From assembly GCA_033002965.1 (NCBI GenBank), contig JAURVB010013825.1, positions 1 to 64,000 on the forward strand: DNA of 64,000 nucleotides, in the 5' to 3' direction. Position 1 is the stretch's first letter. Every line of letters starts with the position of its first letter. Source of the stretch: Piper betle. Lineage: Eukaryota > Streptophyta > Magnoliopsida > Piperales > Piperaceae. The position numbers and the translations under genes were made by a program. The notes beneath the pieces were generated by a model. It was not told where the DNA came from. It saw only the letters and a program-made list of their open reading frames with translations, and did not search any database. Below are positions 1 to 11,285 of this stretch, in pieces.

Positions 1-870
1 CTGACTGTCACAATGCACTTTGATGTGCTTTTGTTCCATTCCCAGTTCACCGAGCAACCCTTGAAGCCAAATTGCCTCCTTTACAGCCTCTGTAATTGCC
101 ATATACTCTGCCTCTGTAGTAGACAAAGCCACTGTTGACTGTAAGGTGGACTTCCAACTGACTGGTGCTTTTGCAAAAGTAAACACATAACCAGTAGTTG
201 ATCGTCGCTTGTCCAAATCACCAGCGTAGTCAGAGTCACAATACCCAATTACATACTGACCATCCTTATCATCCTGCTGAAATACTAATCCAACATCTAA
301 GGTATCTAGAATATACCGTAGAATCCATTTCATAGCTTGCCAATGCTCCTTTCCAGGATCATGCATATACCTGCTCACAACCCCAACTGCCTGTGAAATA
401 TCGGGCCTTGAACAAACCATTGCATACATCAAGCTACCAATAGCACTTGCATACGGTACTTTTGCCATGTATTCCCGTTCTGCATCATTCTTTGGTGACA
501 TGGAAGCACTAAGCTTGAAATGAGGAGCAAGTGGTGTACTAACTGGTTTTGACTTCTCATTTATGCCAAAACGTTTTAGTACCTTCCTCAGATATTCTTT
601 CTGAGACAAACAAAGCCTCCCCAATTTCCTGTCTCTGGATATCTCCATGCCGAGAATCTTCTTTGCTTCACCAAGATCCTTCATTTCAAACTCCCTATTC
701 AATTGAGTCTTTAACTTCTCTATTTCTGTCTGACTCTTGGAAGCTATCAGCATATCATCAACATAAAGAAGAAGATATATATAGGATCCATCTTGTAGCT
801 TGCGCAAGTACACACAGTGATCATATTTGCTCCTTGAGTACTTCTGCCCTATCATGAACTTGTCAAATCA
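1..870 (-). pseudogene. copia reverse transcriptase C-terminal half and RNase H
   Basis: Translation of the minus strand gives the reverse-transcriptase active-site motif YVDD near 735-755, then the conserved stretches LCLSQKEYL and GSLMYAMVCSRPDI, and then the RNase H region with GYCDSDYAGD and STTEAEYMA. The reading frame seems open from the left edge to about 867. It is cut from the upstream half by a TGA at 868-870, where family members carry an arginine after QWYK. That is a likely CGA to TGA change, typical of methylated-C decay. The gene runs off the window. Confidence 0.88.
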
Positions 871-2016
871 CTTGTACCACTGCCTCGGAGATTGCTTCAA
901 TCCATATAGCGATTTGTCCAATTTGCACACCATCTTTTCTTTTCCATCAACTTTGAATCCATCTGGCTGAGACATATAGATTTCCTCTTCCAAGTCTCCA
1001 TGTAAAAATGCAGTTTTTACATCCATCTGAACTAGTTCCAAATCCAATTGTGCCACCAAAGCCAATAAAATTCTGATGGAGGAATGCTTTACAACTGGAG
1101 AAAATACTTCATTATAATCAACTCCCTCCTTTTGAGCGTAGCCTTTAGCCACCAATCTTGCTTTGTAGCGAACATTATCCTTATCAGGAAATCCATCTTT
1201 CTTTGCATATACCCATTTGCACCCAATTGCCTTCTTTCCCTTCGGAAGACTAGCTAGTTTCCATGTCTGATTCTTTTGAAGGGACTGCATTTCTTCCTTC
1301 ATGGCAATCCTCCACTTTTCTTGTTCTGAACTTTGAACTGCTTCATTATAAGTGGCAGGAACATCATCAGTTGCAATTGGTGCTGTAGAAGAGGCCATAT
1401 CAGCATAGCGGGCAGGTTTTCTAATGGTTCTCTTTCCCTTCCTTTGTGCAATTGATTCATGTTGATGTGGAGGTTCTTGGGTCTGAACCTCTTCTTCATT
1501 TGACTCTTCTTCTACCACAAGAGAGTCATCATCAGTTTCTGCATCTGCTCGGACCATTCTATTGCCATCAATCTCCACCTGTTTGGGAGTACTATCTGTT
1601 TGCTTCATATTTTCAAAAGTTACCTTTCTCAACATGGTAGATTCATCAAAGGTAACATCCCTGCTGAAGATTACTTTCTTTGTTTCTGGACACCAAAGAC
1701 GATAGCCTTTCACACCAGAGGTGATCCCCATAAATATTGCCTTCTTTGCTCTTGGATCCAGCTTTGATTCCTTAACATGGTAATATGCAGTGGAACCAAA
1801 CACATGTAAGGAATTATAATCTGTAGCAGGCTTTCCAGACCATTTCTCCAATGGAGTTTTACCACCAATAACAGTAGATGGTAAACGATTAATAAGGTGA
1901 CAAGCATATACCAAAGCCTCAGCCCAAAATTCTTTGCCCAACCCAGCATTGGACAACATACACCGAACTTTCTCCAGCAAAGTTCGATTCATTCGCTTTG
2001 CCACCCCATTCTATTG
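868..2016 (-). pseudogene. copia integrase C-terminus and reverse transcriptase N-terminal half
   Basis: The open frame begins just after a stop codon that replaces the second glutamine of the integrase signature TPQQNG, followed by [11 protein letters not shown]. The first ~100 residues are the integrase C-terminal part, with FWAEA and the [10 protein letters not shown] stretch. A low-complexity acidic linker rich in E, D and Q follows. From about residue 235 comes the RVT_2-type reverse-transcriptase start: [63 protein letters not shown]. It ends at [13 protein letters not shown], where a TGA interrupts it. This is the fingers and palm part of copia reverse transcriptase, a cytoplasmic particle enzyme when intact. 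Confidence 0.9.
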
Positions 2017-2413
2017 TGGTGTATTTCTGACAGTGAAGTGTCTGACAATACCTTCATCTTCACAGACCTTTTGAAATGGATCATTTTTGAATTCTCCACC
2101 ATTGTTTGTACGAAGACATTTGACTCTTCTGCCTGTTTGAGTCTCCACCATCTTTTTCCATTTCAGGAAAATTCTCCACCATCTTTTTCCATTTCAGGAA
2201 AATTCCCAACACTTCATCCTTCGTCTTCATCGTATATACCCAAACTCTCCGGGAAAAATCATCAACAAGGGAAACATAATAGTGTTTACCTCCCTATGAA
2301 GTTGTCTTGGAAGGCCCCCACACATCTGAGTGAACATAATCCAAAATACCCTCAGTATCATGGATTGCTGTTCCAAATTTCACCCTTGTTTTCTTCCCTT
2401 TGATACAGTGCTC
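2017..2413 (-). pseudogene. copia integrase core, frameshifted
   Basis: This stretch lies between the GAG-pre-integrase part and the TPQQNG motif, where the catalytic integrase core belongs. No long frame survives on the minus strand. A perfect tandem duplication of 31 bp at 2142-2172 and 2173-2203 shifts the frame, and the in-frame CAA or CAG after TPQ has become TAG at about 2014-2016. A plus-strand open frame across this interval is only an antisense shadow. Confidence 0.75.
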
Positions 2414-3373
2414 TCAAAAATCTATTTTGCAAGCCTGAGCTCCTTTTAATAATCCTTGATCTATCAATAGTTTCAAAGATTTTTCTCCAGCATGCCCCAA
2501 GCGCATATGCCATAACCTGGTTGCTTCTGACTCCTGATCATCAGTAGGAGTTGTTGTCACTGCTGCTTCCCCAACAATTGTACTACCCATAAAGTAATAC
2601 ACATTGTTTCTTCTTCGGATCCCCTTCATTATCACAAGTGCACCAGAGATGATCCTCATTATCCCATCTTTCAGCCTTACTTCGAAACCTTTTGACTCTA
2701 AGGTTCCCACAGAGATGAGATTCTTCATCAAATCTGGCACATAATGAACACCAGTTAAGATTCTGGTTGATCCATCATGATTTCTCAAGTGAATTGAACC
2801 AACTCCATATGTGACAAGAGGGGCATTATTTGCTGTGTAGACAATTCCACCCTTTAGTTCTTTAAAATCAAAGAACCATTCTCGATTGGGCGTCATATGA
2901 TGGCTACAAGCAGAATCTAGCAACCATGCACTAGAATTGCTAGTTGATGCAGCAATTGAAAGGTCTGAGTCTGCATCATCACACTCAGCAACATTTGCTG
3001 CAGCTTTTTCCTTATCAGATTTGCCTTTATTTTTCAGCTTGGGACAATCTTTCTTCCAATGCCCTTTTTCTCGACAAAAGGCACATTCATCTTTACTTGG
3101 TCTGGACTTTGACTTCGACCTTCCCTTTCTTCCTTTGTTTTGACTCTGCGATCGGCCTCTATCCACAACAAGAGCTTCTGCTTCTGCACTTGTATTTTCT
3201 TGCTTTTCTTTCTTTCTTAATTCATAACTATACAAGGCAGCAGTTACTTCACTAAGAGACACAGCAGCCTTCCCATGAAGTAGAGTAGTTTCAAGAAACT
3301 CAAATTCATGAGGAAGTGATCCCAACAACATCAGAGCCAAATCTTCATCTTCAAAAGTCACGTTCATATTCAC
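2414..3373 (-). pseudogene. copia gag C-terminus, zinc knuckle, protease and pre-integrase region
   Basis: The frame starts inside gag, at the LLGSLPHEFEFLETTLL stretch typical of copia UBN2 gag. A basic, serine-rich linker leads to a CX2CX4HX4C zinc knuckle (CAFCREKGHWKKDC), which binds RNA. The aspartic-protease start WLLDSACSHHMT follows about 50 residues later, then the GAG-pre-integrase box with LWHMRLGHAGEKSL. The true gag start lies upstream; a TAG in the frame near 3392 and a frameshift near 3555 separate the two. In an intact element this would be one gag-pol polyprotein. Confidence 0.9.
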
Positions 3374-3831
3374 CAGATCAGTTACTAGCTAATTGAAGCT
3401 AGTAATATGATCATTCAGAGAGGTACCAGGAACATAATTGAAGCGGAACAATCTCTTTTTCATATAGAGCTTGTTCTGACTGCTTTTCTTCAAGAATTTC
3501 TCCTCCAGTGCCTTCCACAATTTACTTGCAGAAGTTTCTTTAGAAAATGCATACCTCGCTCTCTAGAAAGACACGTTCGAATGGTACCACATGCCAACCT
3601 ATTTATTGTCTTCCATTCTTTCTCCTCAACATCATCCGATTTCTCTTCTTCAATGGCAATGTCTAGACCCTGTTGAAAGAGGGCATCCAGAACCTCACTT
3701 TGCCACATGCCGAAATGACCGGTACCATCAAAAATCTCCACTGCAAATCTTGCATTTGTCACAGTAGTTCTTGCCAAAATTGAAGATGAAGCTGTGACCT
3801 TCGATGTAGATTCTTTTGTGTTGTCTGCCAT
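3374..3831 (-). pseudogene. copia gag N-terminus
   Basis: An ATG at 3831-3829 opens a frame beginning MADNTKESTSKV and continuing VEIFDGTGHFGMWQSEV, the usual gag start in which the element's coat protein binds its RNA. After about 90 residues the frame slips near 3555: the expected continuation is read one frame over until the TAG near 3392. The leader upstream contains a tandem duplication and then the LTR. Confidence 0.85.
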
Positions 3832-3870
3832 TTCTGCTACAAAGTCTATTTAATAGCTATTAATGCGGAA

Positions 3871-4041
3871 TACCAACTAGCCCAAGGAAACTTTTTCTGA
3901 TGTGGAAGATCAGCGTAAGCCGCAACCACAGAGCATACTAAAATAAACCAAGAGCTCAAAATGCCAACTGGCCCAAGGAAATTTTTTCTGATGTGGGAGA
4001 TCAGCGTAAGCCGCAACCACAGAGCATACTAAAATAAACCA
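3871..4041 (-). repeat. tandem duplication (period 91 bp) in the copia leader
   Basis: The stretch from TACCAACTAGCCCAAGG to AAATAAACCA at 3871-3950 is repeated with few changes at 3962-4041. It lies between the LTR and the gag start, so it duplicates part of the 5' leader next to the primer-binding region. Confidence 0.85.
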
Positions 4042-4046
4042 ATTAT

Positions 4047-4520
4047 TGTGAAAACCAGGTAATTTTCACCAAAGATAACTAGTTCACTTTGAGAACTATT
4101 ACCTAGATGACTAGCGTGAAAACTATTGTACTAAAAATTACCTCAAGATAAAATTCCCAAGAAAGTGTGGTGGGACACACGGTTCACTTAAAAACCAACT
4201 CCTAGACAGAATTTTATCAAGTAATTTAAATAGCACAATAATTAACAACAACTATACCCGACAATAGCTATTAAATAGACATAAAAGGAACAAAAAGAAC
4301 ACCAGAATTTAACGAGGCTTACGTCCTCGGACACTACAAAAATAATATTTCAATAATCAAAGAAATATTACAAAAGAGAGAAAGAAACAATTTACCAAAG
4401 AAAGAAGGATGACAATTTTGGGATGTCAAGAACCAAAGGGGAGGAGCTTTATTTATAGGGAGAAGACTCCTCCCAAACCCACAAAACTTTAGATGTGGGA
4501 CTTGATTTTGGCATACAACA
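4047..4520 (-). repeat. 5' LTR of the copia element
   Basis: On the minus strand the segment begins TGTTGTATGCC and ends GGTTTTCACA, giving the TG...CA ends of an LTR about 474 bp long, just upstream of the leader and gag. The partner LTR is outside the window, so the borders rest on the dinucleotides and gag position only. Downstream on the minus strand TTGGTTTATTTTAG stands where a TGGTATCAGAGC primer site would be expected; it matches only at the start. Confidence 0.6.
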
Positions 4521-4619
4521 GTATCTACCTATCCATCTTTAATATATAATAAGGGAACTCGTGTACAACTTTTGATGAGAGAGAAACAAATGTCACACGT
4601 CTTTAATATATAACAACAT

Positions 4620-5230
4620 AACAATTTGCTAAATGGAACACTACCCAAAGTAGTTTCAAATTTAAAGAATGTGGGGGCTCTTTGTGATCATTAGGATCTT
4701 GCACAACCATGAAGGGTATCTATTTGCAATGTAATTTCTTCTATGAAAGCAATCATGTGACCCTTGAGAACATAAAAAATCTTTGATAAATAAATCTTTC
4801 TCAAAACAATCTTTTTGGTTCCATTCCAAGTTTTCTGGGGAAATCATTGGTGTTCCAACTTGTCATTGAATAACTTGGGGGGAGTTGTTCCTTACAAGGG
4901 AGTCTTCATAATGCAAGTGGAGTAGACATGAAGGGGAACAAATTGCTCTGTGGTGGTACTCTCGTTCTTCATTTACAAGCATATTCAATTTAAGTCTATG
5001 GGAAAAAGAGGTCCAAAGCTTTGCATGTGATAATCCCATTGCTCTGCTGCTCATTTATACTCATCTCCTACTTGTGCTTTCTGGGTGTGTAATACTGGAA
5101 AAGAAAATCGAGGAAGGAACAATCCAGTGGTGTTCTTGGTGAGAATCATCCAAAAGTTTCATACCTGAATTTTATGAAGGCAACAGATAGATTTTTATCC
5201 GAGAGTTTGGATGGTACACGAAGATATGCG
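4620..5230 (+). pseudogene. LRR receptor-kinase fragment (last LRRs, membrane segment, start of kinase)
   Basis: The sequence follows the intact receptor gene at 37323-40458 from the LRR unit containing NLLNGTLP through the final LRRs, the C-terminal cap with the KGVFQN and NKLLCGG stretches, the transmembrane helix and the juxtamembrane region, stopping at the glycine-rich loop. Stops and indels occur throughout; for example, cysteine and tyrosine codons of the YW-basic stop-transfer have become a stop. Nothing upstream of the late LRRs and no kinase catalytic core remain. It abuts the copia LTR, so insertion or deletion may have removed the 5' part. Confidence 0.85.
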
Positions 5231-5776
5231 AATCATCTAAGCCATACAATGTGACGGTGACTATGGTGTGACTTCCGTTTTTGTATATCCGGAACATGAC
5301 ATCTCTTATATCGTTTTCTTCTATTGCCTAATATTTTCACCTTCTGGCGTCTCAGAGCAGATGTTGAATATTAAGACGGTCATGGTTCTGTGTTCGGTCA
5401 CTAATGTTGCTTGTTGATCATTACAGCCCCAGATCTTGTATCCCAAAGTCCTAATTACCGAGAACAAGAAGATTGTGAGTTTGTTTGGGAGTTACGTGGG
5501 ACTAATGCTTTTTTAAGTTGGCCACGTCTCTGCAAGCAGTAGATTATTTATTACTTGAATCTTTGTGTCACACTTCCTCAAGTACAAAAAATATGAACAA
5601 CCTCAATAAAGAGACATGATATGTCGACCGGCCAAGTTTATGCACGACTTTGCACTTGAGAATGCGACATTGGAAATGGCCGGTCTTTAGTTCAAGCGTC
5701 TACACATCTTACTTTATTCATAATAACATCCCTATATATTCATAATAACATCTACACTTGAAGCATTGAAATAGTC
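5231..5776 (+). other. intergenic: family 3' flank piece and promoter-like upstream region
   Basis: The left half resembles the flanks at 7540-7950 and 43420-43840, including a TGTGAGTTTGTTTGGGA stretch found five times in the window. The right half from about 5620 (GACCGGCCAAGTTTATGCACG, then ACACATCTTACTTTATTC) matches the region just upstream of the intact gene at 37150-37320. It is therefore the old promoter of the pseudogene that follows. I see no other gene here. Confidence 0.6.
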
Positions 5777-7165
5777 ATGGACCTTGTTCAACGTGCTTGC
5801 CTCCTTTCCTACTTGTTCTACACTTCGTTATTGTCTTCAAAGGCATTGTTCCTGAGCAATGAGACTGACATGGTTGCACTGCTGCAATTCAAGGTTGCAC
5901 TTGGCATTAGCAGCAGCGGCTCCGACCATGTTCTAAGCACATGGAATGAGACCACCCATTTCTGCAATTGGGAAGGGATCACCTGTGGGCATCGGCGCCA
6001 AAGAGTGAGGCTCATAGACCCGCATGGTCTTGGCTTGGCAGACCATCTCTCCTTATCTTGGAAACCTTAGCAGGTCAAATTCCTAAACAAGTTCCATGGC
6101 CAAATTCCTCCCCAGCTTGGTCTCCTCCACAGGCTTGAGGTTTTACACATGAGTTACAACTCCCTCGCAGGTCAGATTCCTAAAAACATATCCCGTTGTT
6201 CAAATCTGAAGGTTCTTAATCTTGATCGCAACCAGCTGCTAGAAGGTCCAATTCATGCCCAACTCACCACCTTCCCAAAGCTTCTGTGTTGAATCTCGGC
6301 CACAACACTTTTAATGGGATTATACCACCCTCGATGGGTAACCTCTCCACTCTCCGATATCTGTGTCGTGCATATAACAACCTAACTGGTCAAATTCCCT
6401 ATACCCTGGGAAGAATGAAAAGTTTAGAAGTACTAATTCTATCATCAAACTCTCTCTTTGGAACAATACCCCATTCTGTTTATAACATTTCCTCTTTAAA
6501 AACTTTTTCTCTTAACAATAATCAACTCCAAGAAAACTTTCCCATGAGCATGGGACTGGCTCTGCGTAATCTTGAATTTTTTGCTCTTGCAAACAATGGC
6601 CTTGTAGGTTCCGTCCCATTAGCATCCAAAAGCTAGCTGAATGAATAAGGCTTTCTCATTAGCCTATATACAAGTCACCAGTTGCCTCCAAACATAATGT
6701 GGGACAAACCCAATGCCTCCAAACAAGTATAAAGGAGCACTCGAACAACAAGGAACCGTTGTTGCAATCTAGGTGTTAAACCTTCAATTGCATGGAGCAG
6801 CCAAAACATTCAATGTGGAATGCTCTTTCTGGGCAAGTTGTGGAATGAAGGGTTAAACATCAATGAATATGTGAAGCATGCTCTTTCTGGGCAAGTTGTG
6901 GAGATTGTGGATCCTAAAATCTTTTCCAATACTGGCGTGCAACCATGGAGCTACAAAGGAATGCTTAGCGTGGATTCTTCAAGTTGGAATAGGTTGCACA
7001 ATGACATCGCCCCATGAACGTCCAACCATCGAAGTTGCGCTCAATAATGTTCTCGTGGCTCGAACCTCATTTCTACGTCTGGATTTATCTCCAATTAGAA
7101 AACTTGAACAAATATACGTTGCTTTAGATAATGAAATTCTCAATTGTTTGGAATTTCGTGTGTAA
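5777..7165 (+). pseudogene. LRR receptor-kinase pseudogene, 5' LRR part joined to kinase remnants
   Basis: ATG opens a signal peptide (MDLVQRACLLSYLF) and LRRNT domain with FCNWEGITCGH, as in the intact gene. A 2-bp loss just after GLGLA shifts the frame to SLSWKP and a stop; LRR coding resumes in other frames up to about 6636. Then comes a ~90-bp retrotransposon LTR piece. From 6728 only the ATP-lysine segment remains, with the invariant lysine codon of VAIK turned to TAG (6770-6772). It is joined directly to the end of the kinase C-lobe (from HEY.KHALSGQVVEIVDPK), with a 2-bp loss near 6940. Most of the LRRs, the membrane span and the catalytic loop are gone. A 24-bp direct repeat (6821-6844 and 6879-6902) marks a second small duplication. 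Confidence 0.9.
6637..6727 (-). mobile_element. LTR fragment of the TRIM-like element
   Basis: AAAGCTAGCTGAATGAATAAGG, then the AGTCACCAGTTGCCTCCAAACA stretch and ATGTGGGACAAAC, match the LTRs at 40698-40868 and 41310-41440. It sits exactly at the join between the LRR and kinase parts of the pseudogene, so it probably marks where sequence was lost. Confidence 0.7.
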
Positions 7166-8460
7166 AACAACTAGTGTTATGCCATACATTTTTCGCAAGG
7201 AAAGAAATTTGTGCCATTTTTTATTATTAAGGCAACAAGTGTTATTCGACCACGTAGCTTTCTTCATATGTTCATAATAGCTAAAACAATCCTTACACTA
7301 CACAAGTGGTAAGATTATACAGCTCTAAGTAAACTAGCTAGAGGATTATTATACAATTCATCAAAAGCACATGCTAATTATAAATTAAATTATATCCACT
7401 CCAATGACAAATATTGTATGAAATTAAACGATTACCAAGGTCACGAAAGGGAAGCTAAACCATGACCTAGACAGGGTCGATGCGTTTTCACAGAGAGAAT
7501 GGAGTACTTACCCCATCGTTTTTGTTTATTTTCAACTTCTGACGTCTCATATGCAGATGTTGAATACTAAGACCATCATGGTTCTGTGTTTGGTCACTAA
7601 TGTTGCTTGTGGATCATTACAGCCATACATCTCATATCCCAACCTAATCACCGAGGGCAAGAAAAGCCAGACTCTACTTATTGTCTTTAAAATTTTCAGA
7701 GTTGCCACAATAGCAAACAGGCCTTTACAATCGGCTATTGGTAGTAAACTCATTGATTGCTGGAGGCATTGTTTTAAAATTCCAGACCGTCCTGTCCGAC
7801 ACTGATATACAAGGTACCGGACACCATTCCGGTTCAGCATGTAATTCCGTACTTGCAATGAAAACTCAGTTTTTACTAAAATTGTGGAGAGATGAGGTTG
7901 TGAGTTTGTTTGGGAGCGATGTGGGATTAATGCGTTGGCTGGAAAGTGTTTAGTTAAAAAACTGCTGAAAAATGATTAAGTTACCCCCAACTTCCAAGGT
8001 TTAAATGCAAACCCTACCCAAAGTACAGAACACCAAACCTGTGGACGGCACATATATTTTATCAATTTGAATCAATTTATAACTTATTAATATATTTAAA
8101 TAAGATTTAATCCGGTATAACATGTTGAACCTGGTTCAGCTTAAATCTACTCAATTAAACCAAGCAAATTGTGTATAGGTTAAAATTCTGGTATGTCACC
8201 GGTACAGTTATAAAAATATTGGGGGAGGTCTTGTCCTTCAAATTATGTGTGTTATTTTTTTATAGAATGCAAAGAGCTGAAGGGAGTACTGCTAATCATT
8301 TCTTTTACAAATGTCAATATACCGAGGTATCATTTTTTCACATTCTTGTGGGAGAAATAGGAATTGAGGATGGATACAATAAGAAAATAGTTTGATGGAT
8401 GAGAGCTGATGTAATGACTCACTTGTTCCGAGCCACGAGCCAAATGTTACTATATGAAAC
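7166..8460. repeat. 3' flank of the receptor-kinase copy, duplicated at 43044-44270
   Basis: This is AT-rich noncoding DNA that follows its counterpart at 43044-44270 nearly base for base with small indels. It holds open frames of 70-100 codons on both strands around 7550-7950, but the matching copy has stops and indels inside them, so I do not call a gene. Confidence 0.75.
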
Positions 8461-10024
8461 TAAGTGTCTCATAAATTAATTTTTCATTAATTTTCAAGAT
8501 TTTAAATAAACCCATAATATTAAATTTAAAATAACAAATATTCGGAATAATCTAAGCCCTATGAACCGAACCAAAATCTCTCTGTCATACGAACAATCTA
8601 AAAATATAATAAAAAAATCAAAAGTCTAATAACAGAGTCCTCCAGCTATCTCAATGTTACCCATCCTTTTATAATACTCACACCTGTGGAGGCAATTCCA
8701 CGTTGGTAATAAAAACACTAAGTCATATAATCACACCTGTGGAGGCAATTCTTTTTATTTGATTTTTTGTTTATCCATAATATTCAATTTGAATTTTCTA
8801 TAAGCTAAACCAAGGACTAGACACCTACACAATGATGATCTATTGCTTCGAATGATAAGGCCTATGGCGGGATTTGTCCTCTAATATCTCCGAAGCAGAA
8901 ACTTGTGTGCATTAAAATTAACAAGATTCAAGAGGCAAAGATTCTACAAGAAATCATCACACCAATTCCACCCTTTCAGAATCAAAGCCTACAAAAACAA
9001 AATTAAACACACACACATACAGACAAACACAAAAGTCAAACAAACAAATAGGTAGCTACAATTCATAACTTTTGCAAGAGGAGACTTATATATATTTACA
9101 TAAGGGCCTATATAGCTTATAGCTTATATGAGGTATAATTTTAATTTGGAGCGGGTCCCATCATTCAAAATCCACATAGATAAATATAGAAATAAATAAT
9201 AAAATAAATTTTCAACCCAATCTAAAAATGCTTTGAACCATTTTATCTTAATTTTTAAAGCAATTTCAATAAAATTTAATTTCAAAATATCTTTAATCTA
9301 TTACTTTTTAAAAAATAAAAGCAAGTCATATTGATGTCAAGAAAAACATAAGATTTTATAAACATCGTAGTTATGCACTCTCCTTTCTATATATGTAAAT
9401 ATAAATCTCATTATATGGGAACCACTAAAAAAGTTGAAGTTAGATGTGTAGCCTATGAAAGCTTTGTTATATAAACTATATGATATGCAGACCGGCCTAA
9501 TTTTTCCCTTTGCGAGAAAGCCGAATATCCTAAACCGCGTATATGTACCAGCCAACACGCTAGTGGAATACATTGTAAATTTGTAAATTTAAATCATATA
9601 TAAATTAATAATATTTAACTAATTATGTTATTTAAATTTAATAAAAATATTTCCTTGTCAAAATTTAATATAGAATGGTGATATAAAATATTAAAATTTT
9701 ATAAAATAATATCATATCATGGTCTATTTGGTTGAAATTAAACTAACGTAGATGACATGAATATTTTAAAAAGTCTACCTAACTAAAAGAGTTACATTTA
9801 ATATATTTCATATTATTATTTTGTGAACAAAATAAGCATAATTACACCCAAGTGAGAACACAAAATAGTAAAATTACATTTAAGTTGGCCACCCGTGTAC
9901 TTTCGCACATGCAACAAGAAAATCACCTTATTTCTTATATATTTAGATAAGAAAAAGAGAAATTGTTATTTTCGTACAGGTGCCCATTTAAAGGTAAATA
10001 TGATTCATTTGAACATAAAATACA
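8461..10024. repeat. AT-rich intergenic block, present three times
   Basis: From about 8760 the sequence (CATAATATTCAATTTGAA, then CTAAACCAAGGACTAGA) recurs at 34720-35980 and 44565-45854. No convincing gene is visible; a reverse open frame near 9337-9573 is disrupted in the other copies. At the right end this copy lacks about 1.4 kb that the copy at 45855-47244 retains. Confidence 0.75.
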
Positions 10025-10145
10025 TTAAATTATTTTTGCAATGCAATGCGGAGCCAACAAATCTTTGCAAAGAAATGCTTCAAGCTATGACCGATCGGGA
10101 TTGGGAAGACCATAATCCGAGGGATCAAGCAATTTGGAGAACTTA
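10025..10145 (+). other. unrecognised exon-like fragment, also at 47193-47350
   Basis: An open stretch reads CNAEPTNLCKEMLQAMTDRD and then WEDHNPRDQAIWRT before a stop. In the second copy the frame extends further upstream (VAAIWAEHSIRPLKSIKK) after a GTTGCAG that could be a splice acceptor, while one codon near the end has become a stop there. The balanced composition in an AT-rich setting suggests a last exon of some host gene. I do not recognise the protein. Beyond it, 10146-10468 holds only AT-rich DNA. Confidence 0.35.
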
Positions 10146-10468
10146 GTTTGTAATGTGGGTGGCTTATAATTTTAAAAATATTGTATCACCATTTTAATTC
10201 ATACTTTTTCTTCATGTGCATTTTTATCTAATATGTTAAAAACTACTTTCTTTTGGATTGCATTAAATTAGATATTAATTAAAAAATATTTTTAATATTT
10301 AATAAAATATTTAATTTTTCTAATCATATATATCCACCTCCTTCTTCTACCCTCGAGACTTGGTTATGGCAGCTCCATAGTATAGGGTGGAAATAAGAAG
10401 AAAATAAAGATAAGATGGAGGATAGGTTGGCCAAGTGAGGATTTAAAGGCTTTAATCAAAGAACTATT

Positions 10469-10990
10469 TGTTGAAAAAAATCCCCAAAAGCTGGAGATCA
10501 ATAACAGTGAACATAAGATATGGAAAAATAATGCCTGAGAAATACGATAAAACAAAACTACAAAAACAAAAATTTAACGTCCTTCCTTCAATCGAGAGTC
10601 AAAACTACGGGACAACAACGAACAATTCACTACTTCAACCAAATATTACAGTTATCAGACATATAAAGATTTACAAGAAGATTACTCACCTAACCTATAT
10701 TATTGAGATTACAAGATTTCTCTCTCTCAATACTCTGTGTAAAATTAAACTAGTAAATAATATTGTTCTCTCGTCTTATCTCTATATTCTCTCTTTTTTC
10801 TCTCTTTGTCTACTCACATCCGGTTTGTCTTAGAATGAGGCAAATGAGGTTATATTTATAGAGAAGCTTTAAGACCCTTCATCTTCCATAGAAGAACAAA
10901 TAGTCACCTATGTTGGTATTGTAAGATTCCTTTAGTATTTCAAGTGTGACAATGTGCTACATATCATTAATATAATTACAAATATTAACA
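10469..10990 (-). repeat. 3' LTR of the copia derivative
   Basis: It matches the LTR at 11855-12383 over its length: AAAAATCCCCAAAAGCTGG at one end, ATTAATATAATTACAAATATT at the other. The TG...CA ends are intact. Confidence 0.88.
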
Positions 10991-11002
10991 ATCTCCCACT
11001 TC
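10991..11002 (-). other. polypurine tract
   Basis: Minus-strand GAAGTGGGAGAT directly abuts the start of the 3' LTR, as expected for the plus-strand primer of reverse transcription. Confidence 0.75.
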
Positions 11003-11285
11003 GAGTCCAATTGGAATACACGAGTATTGATTCTTCCTCCACTTGTTCGTTGCATAAGTCCTTCACCTGCATGTTAGTGCAAGTTCACCAAAGTTGAGCA
11101 AATGCTCAACTTTTGTCCATCAACCGGCTTAGTCAACATGTCCTCCGGATTCTTTTTGCCATCAATCTTCACCAACTTCAATTTACCTTCTTCTAACAAA
11201 AATCTAATAAAATGATACCTTAACCGAATATGCTTGGTCCTAGAATGAAATGCCGAATTTTTGGCTAAATGGATTGCACTTTTAC
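11003..11285 (-). pseudogene. copia RNase H C-terminal tail
   Basis: Minus-strand translation gives HLAKNSAFHSRTKHIRLRYH, then LLEEGKLKLVKI and KNPEDMLTKPV, the characteristic end of copia RNase H (contact with the RNA/DNA hybrid and the closing TKPV motif). Only this tail is left; it is joined out of frame to gag. Confidence 0.85.

Larger units (their letters stand above)
1..4520 (-). mobile_element. Ty1/copia LTR retrotransposon, 5' part, inactivated
   Basis: Read on the minus strand the order is LTR, leader, gag, zinc knuckle, protease, integrase, reverse transcriptase, RNase H. Integrase before reverse transcriptase is the copia order. The 3' LTR lies beyond the left edge. The coding region is broken by a frameshift in gag near 3555, a stop near 3392, a 31-bp tandem duplication in integrase near 2173, a stop in the integrase TPQQNG motif near 2014, and a stop near 868 in reverse transcriptase. 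Sequence style resembles the Tork/Tnt1 group; that lineage call is inference. Confidence 0.93.

Noticed and set aside
1897..2403. 168-codon plus-strand open frame
   Set aside because: Antisense to the copia integrase; the 31-bp duplication is visible as repeated residues. No plant protein features.
7547..7858. Overlapping open frames of 84-103 codons on both strands
   Set aside because: The copies at 43431-43742 and 5350-5530 carry stops and frame changes in the same places; no family recognised.
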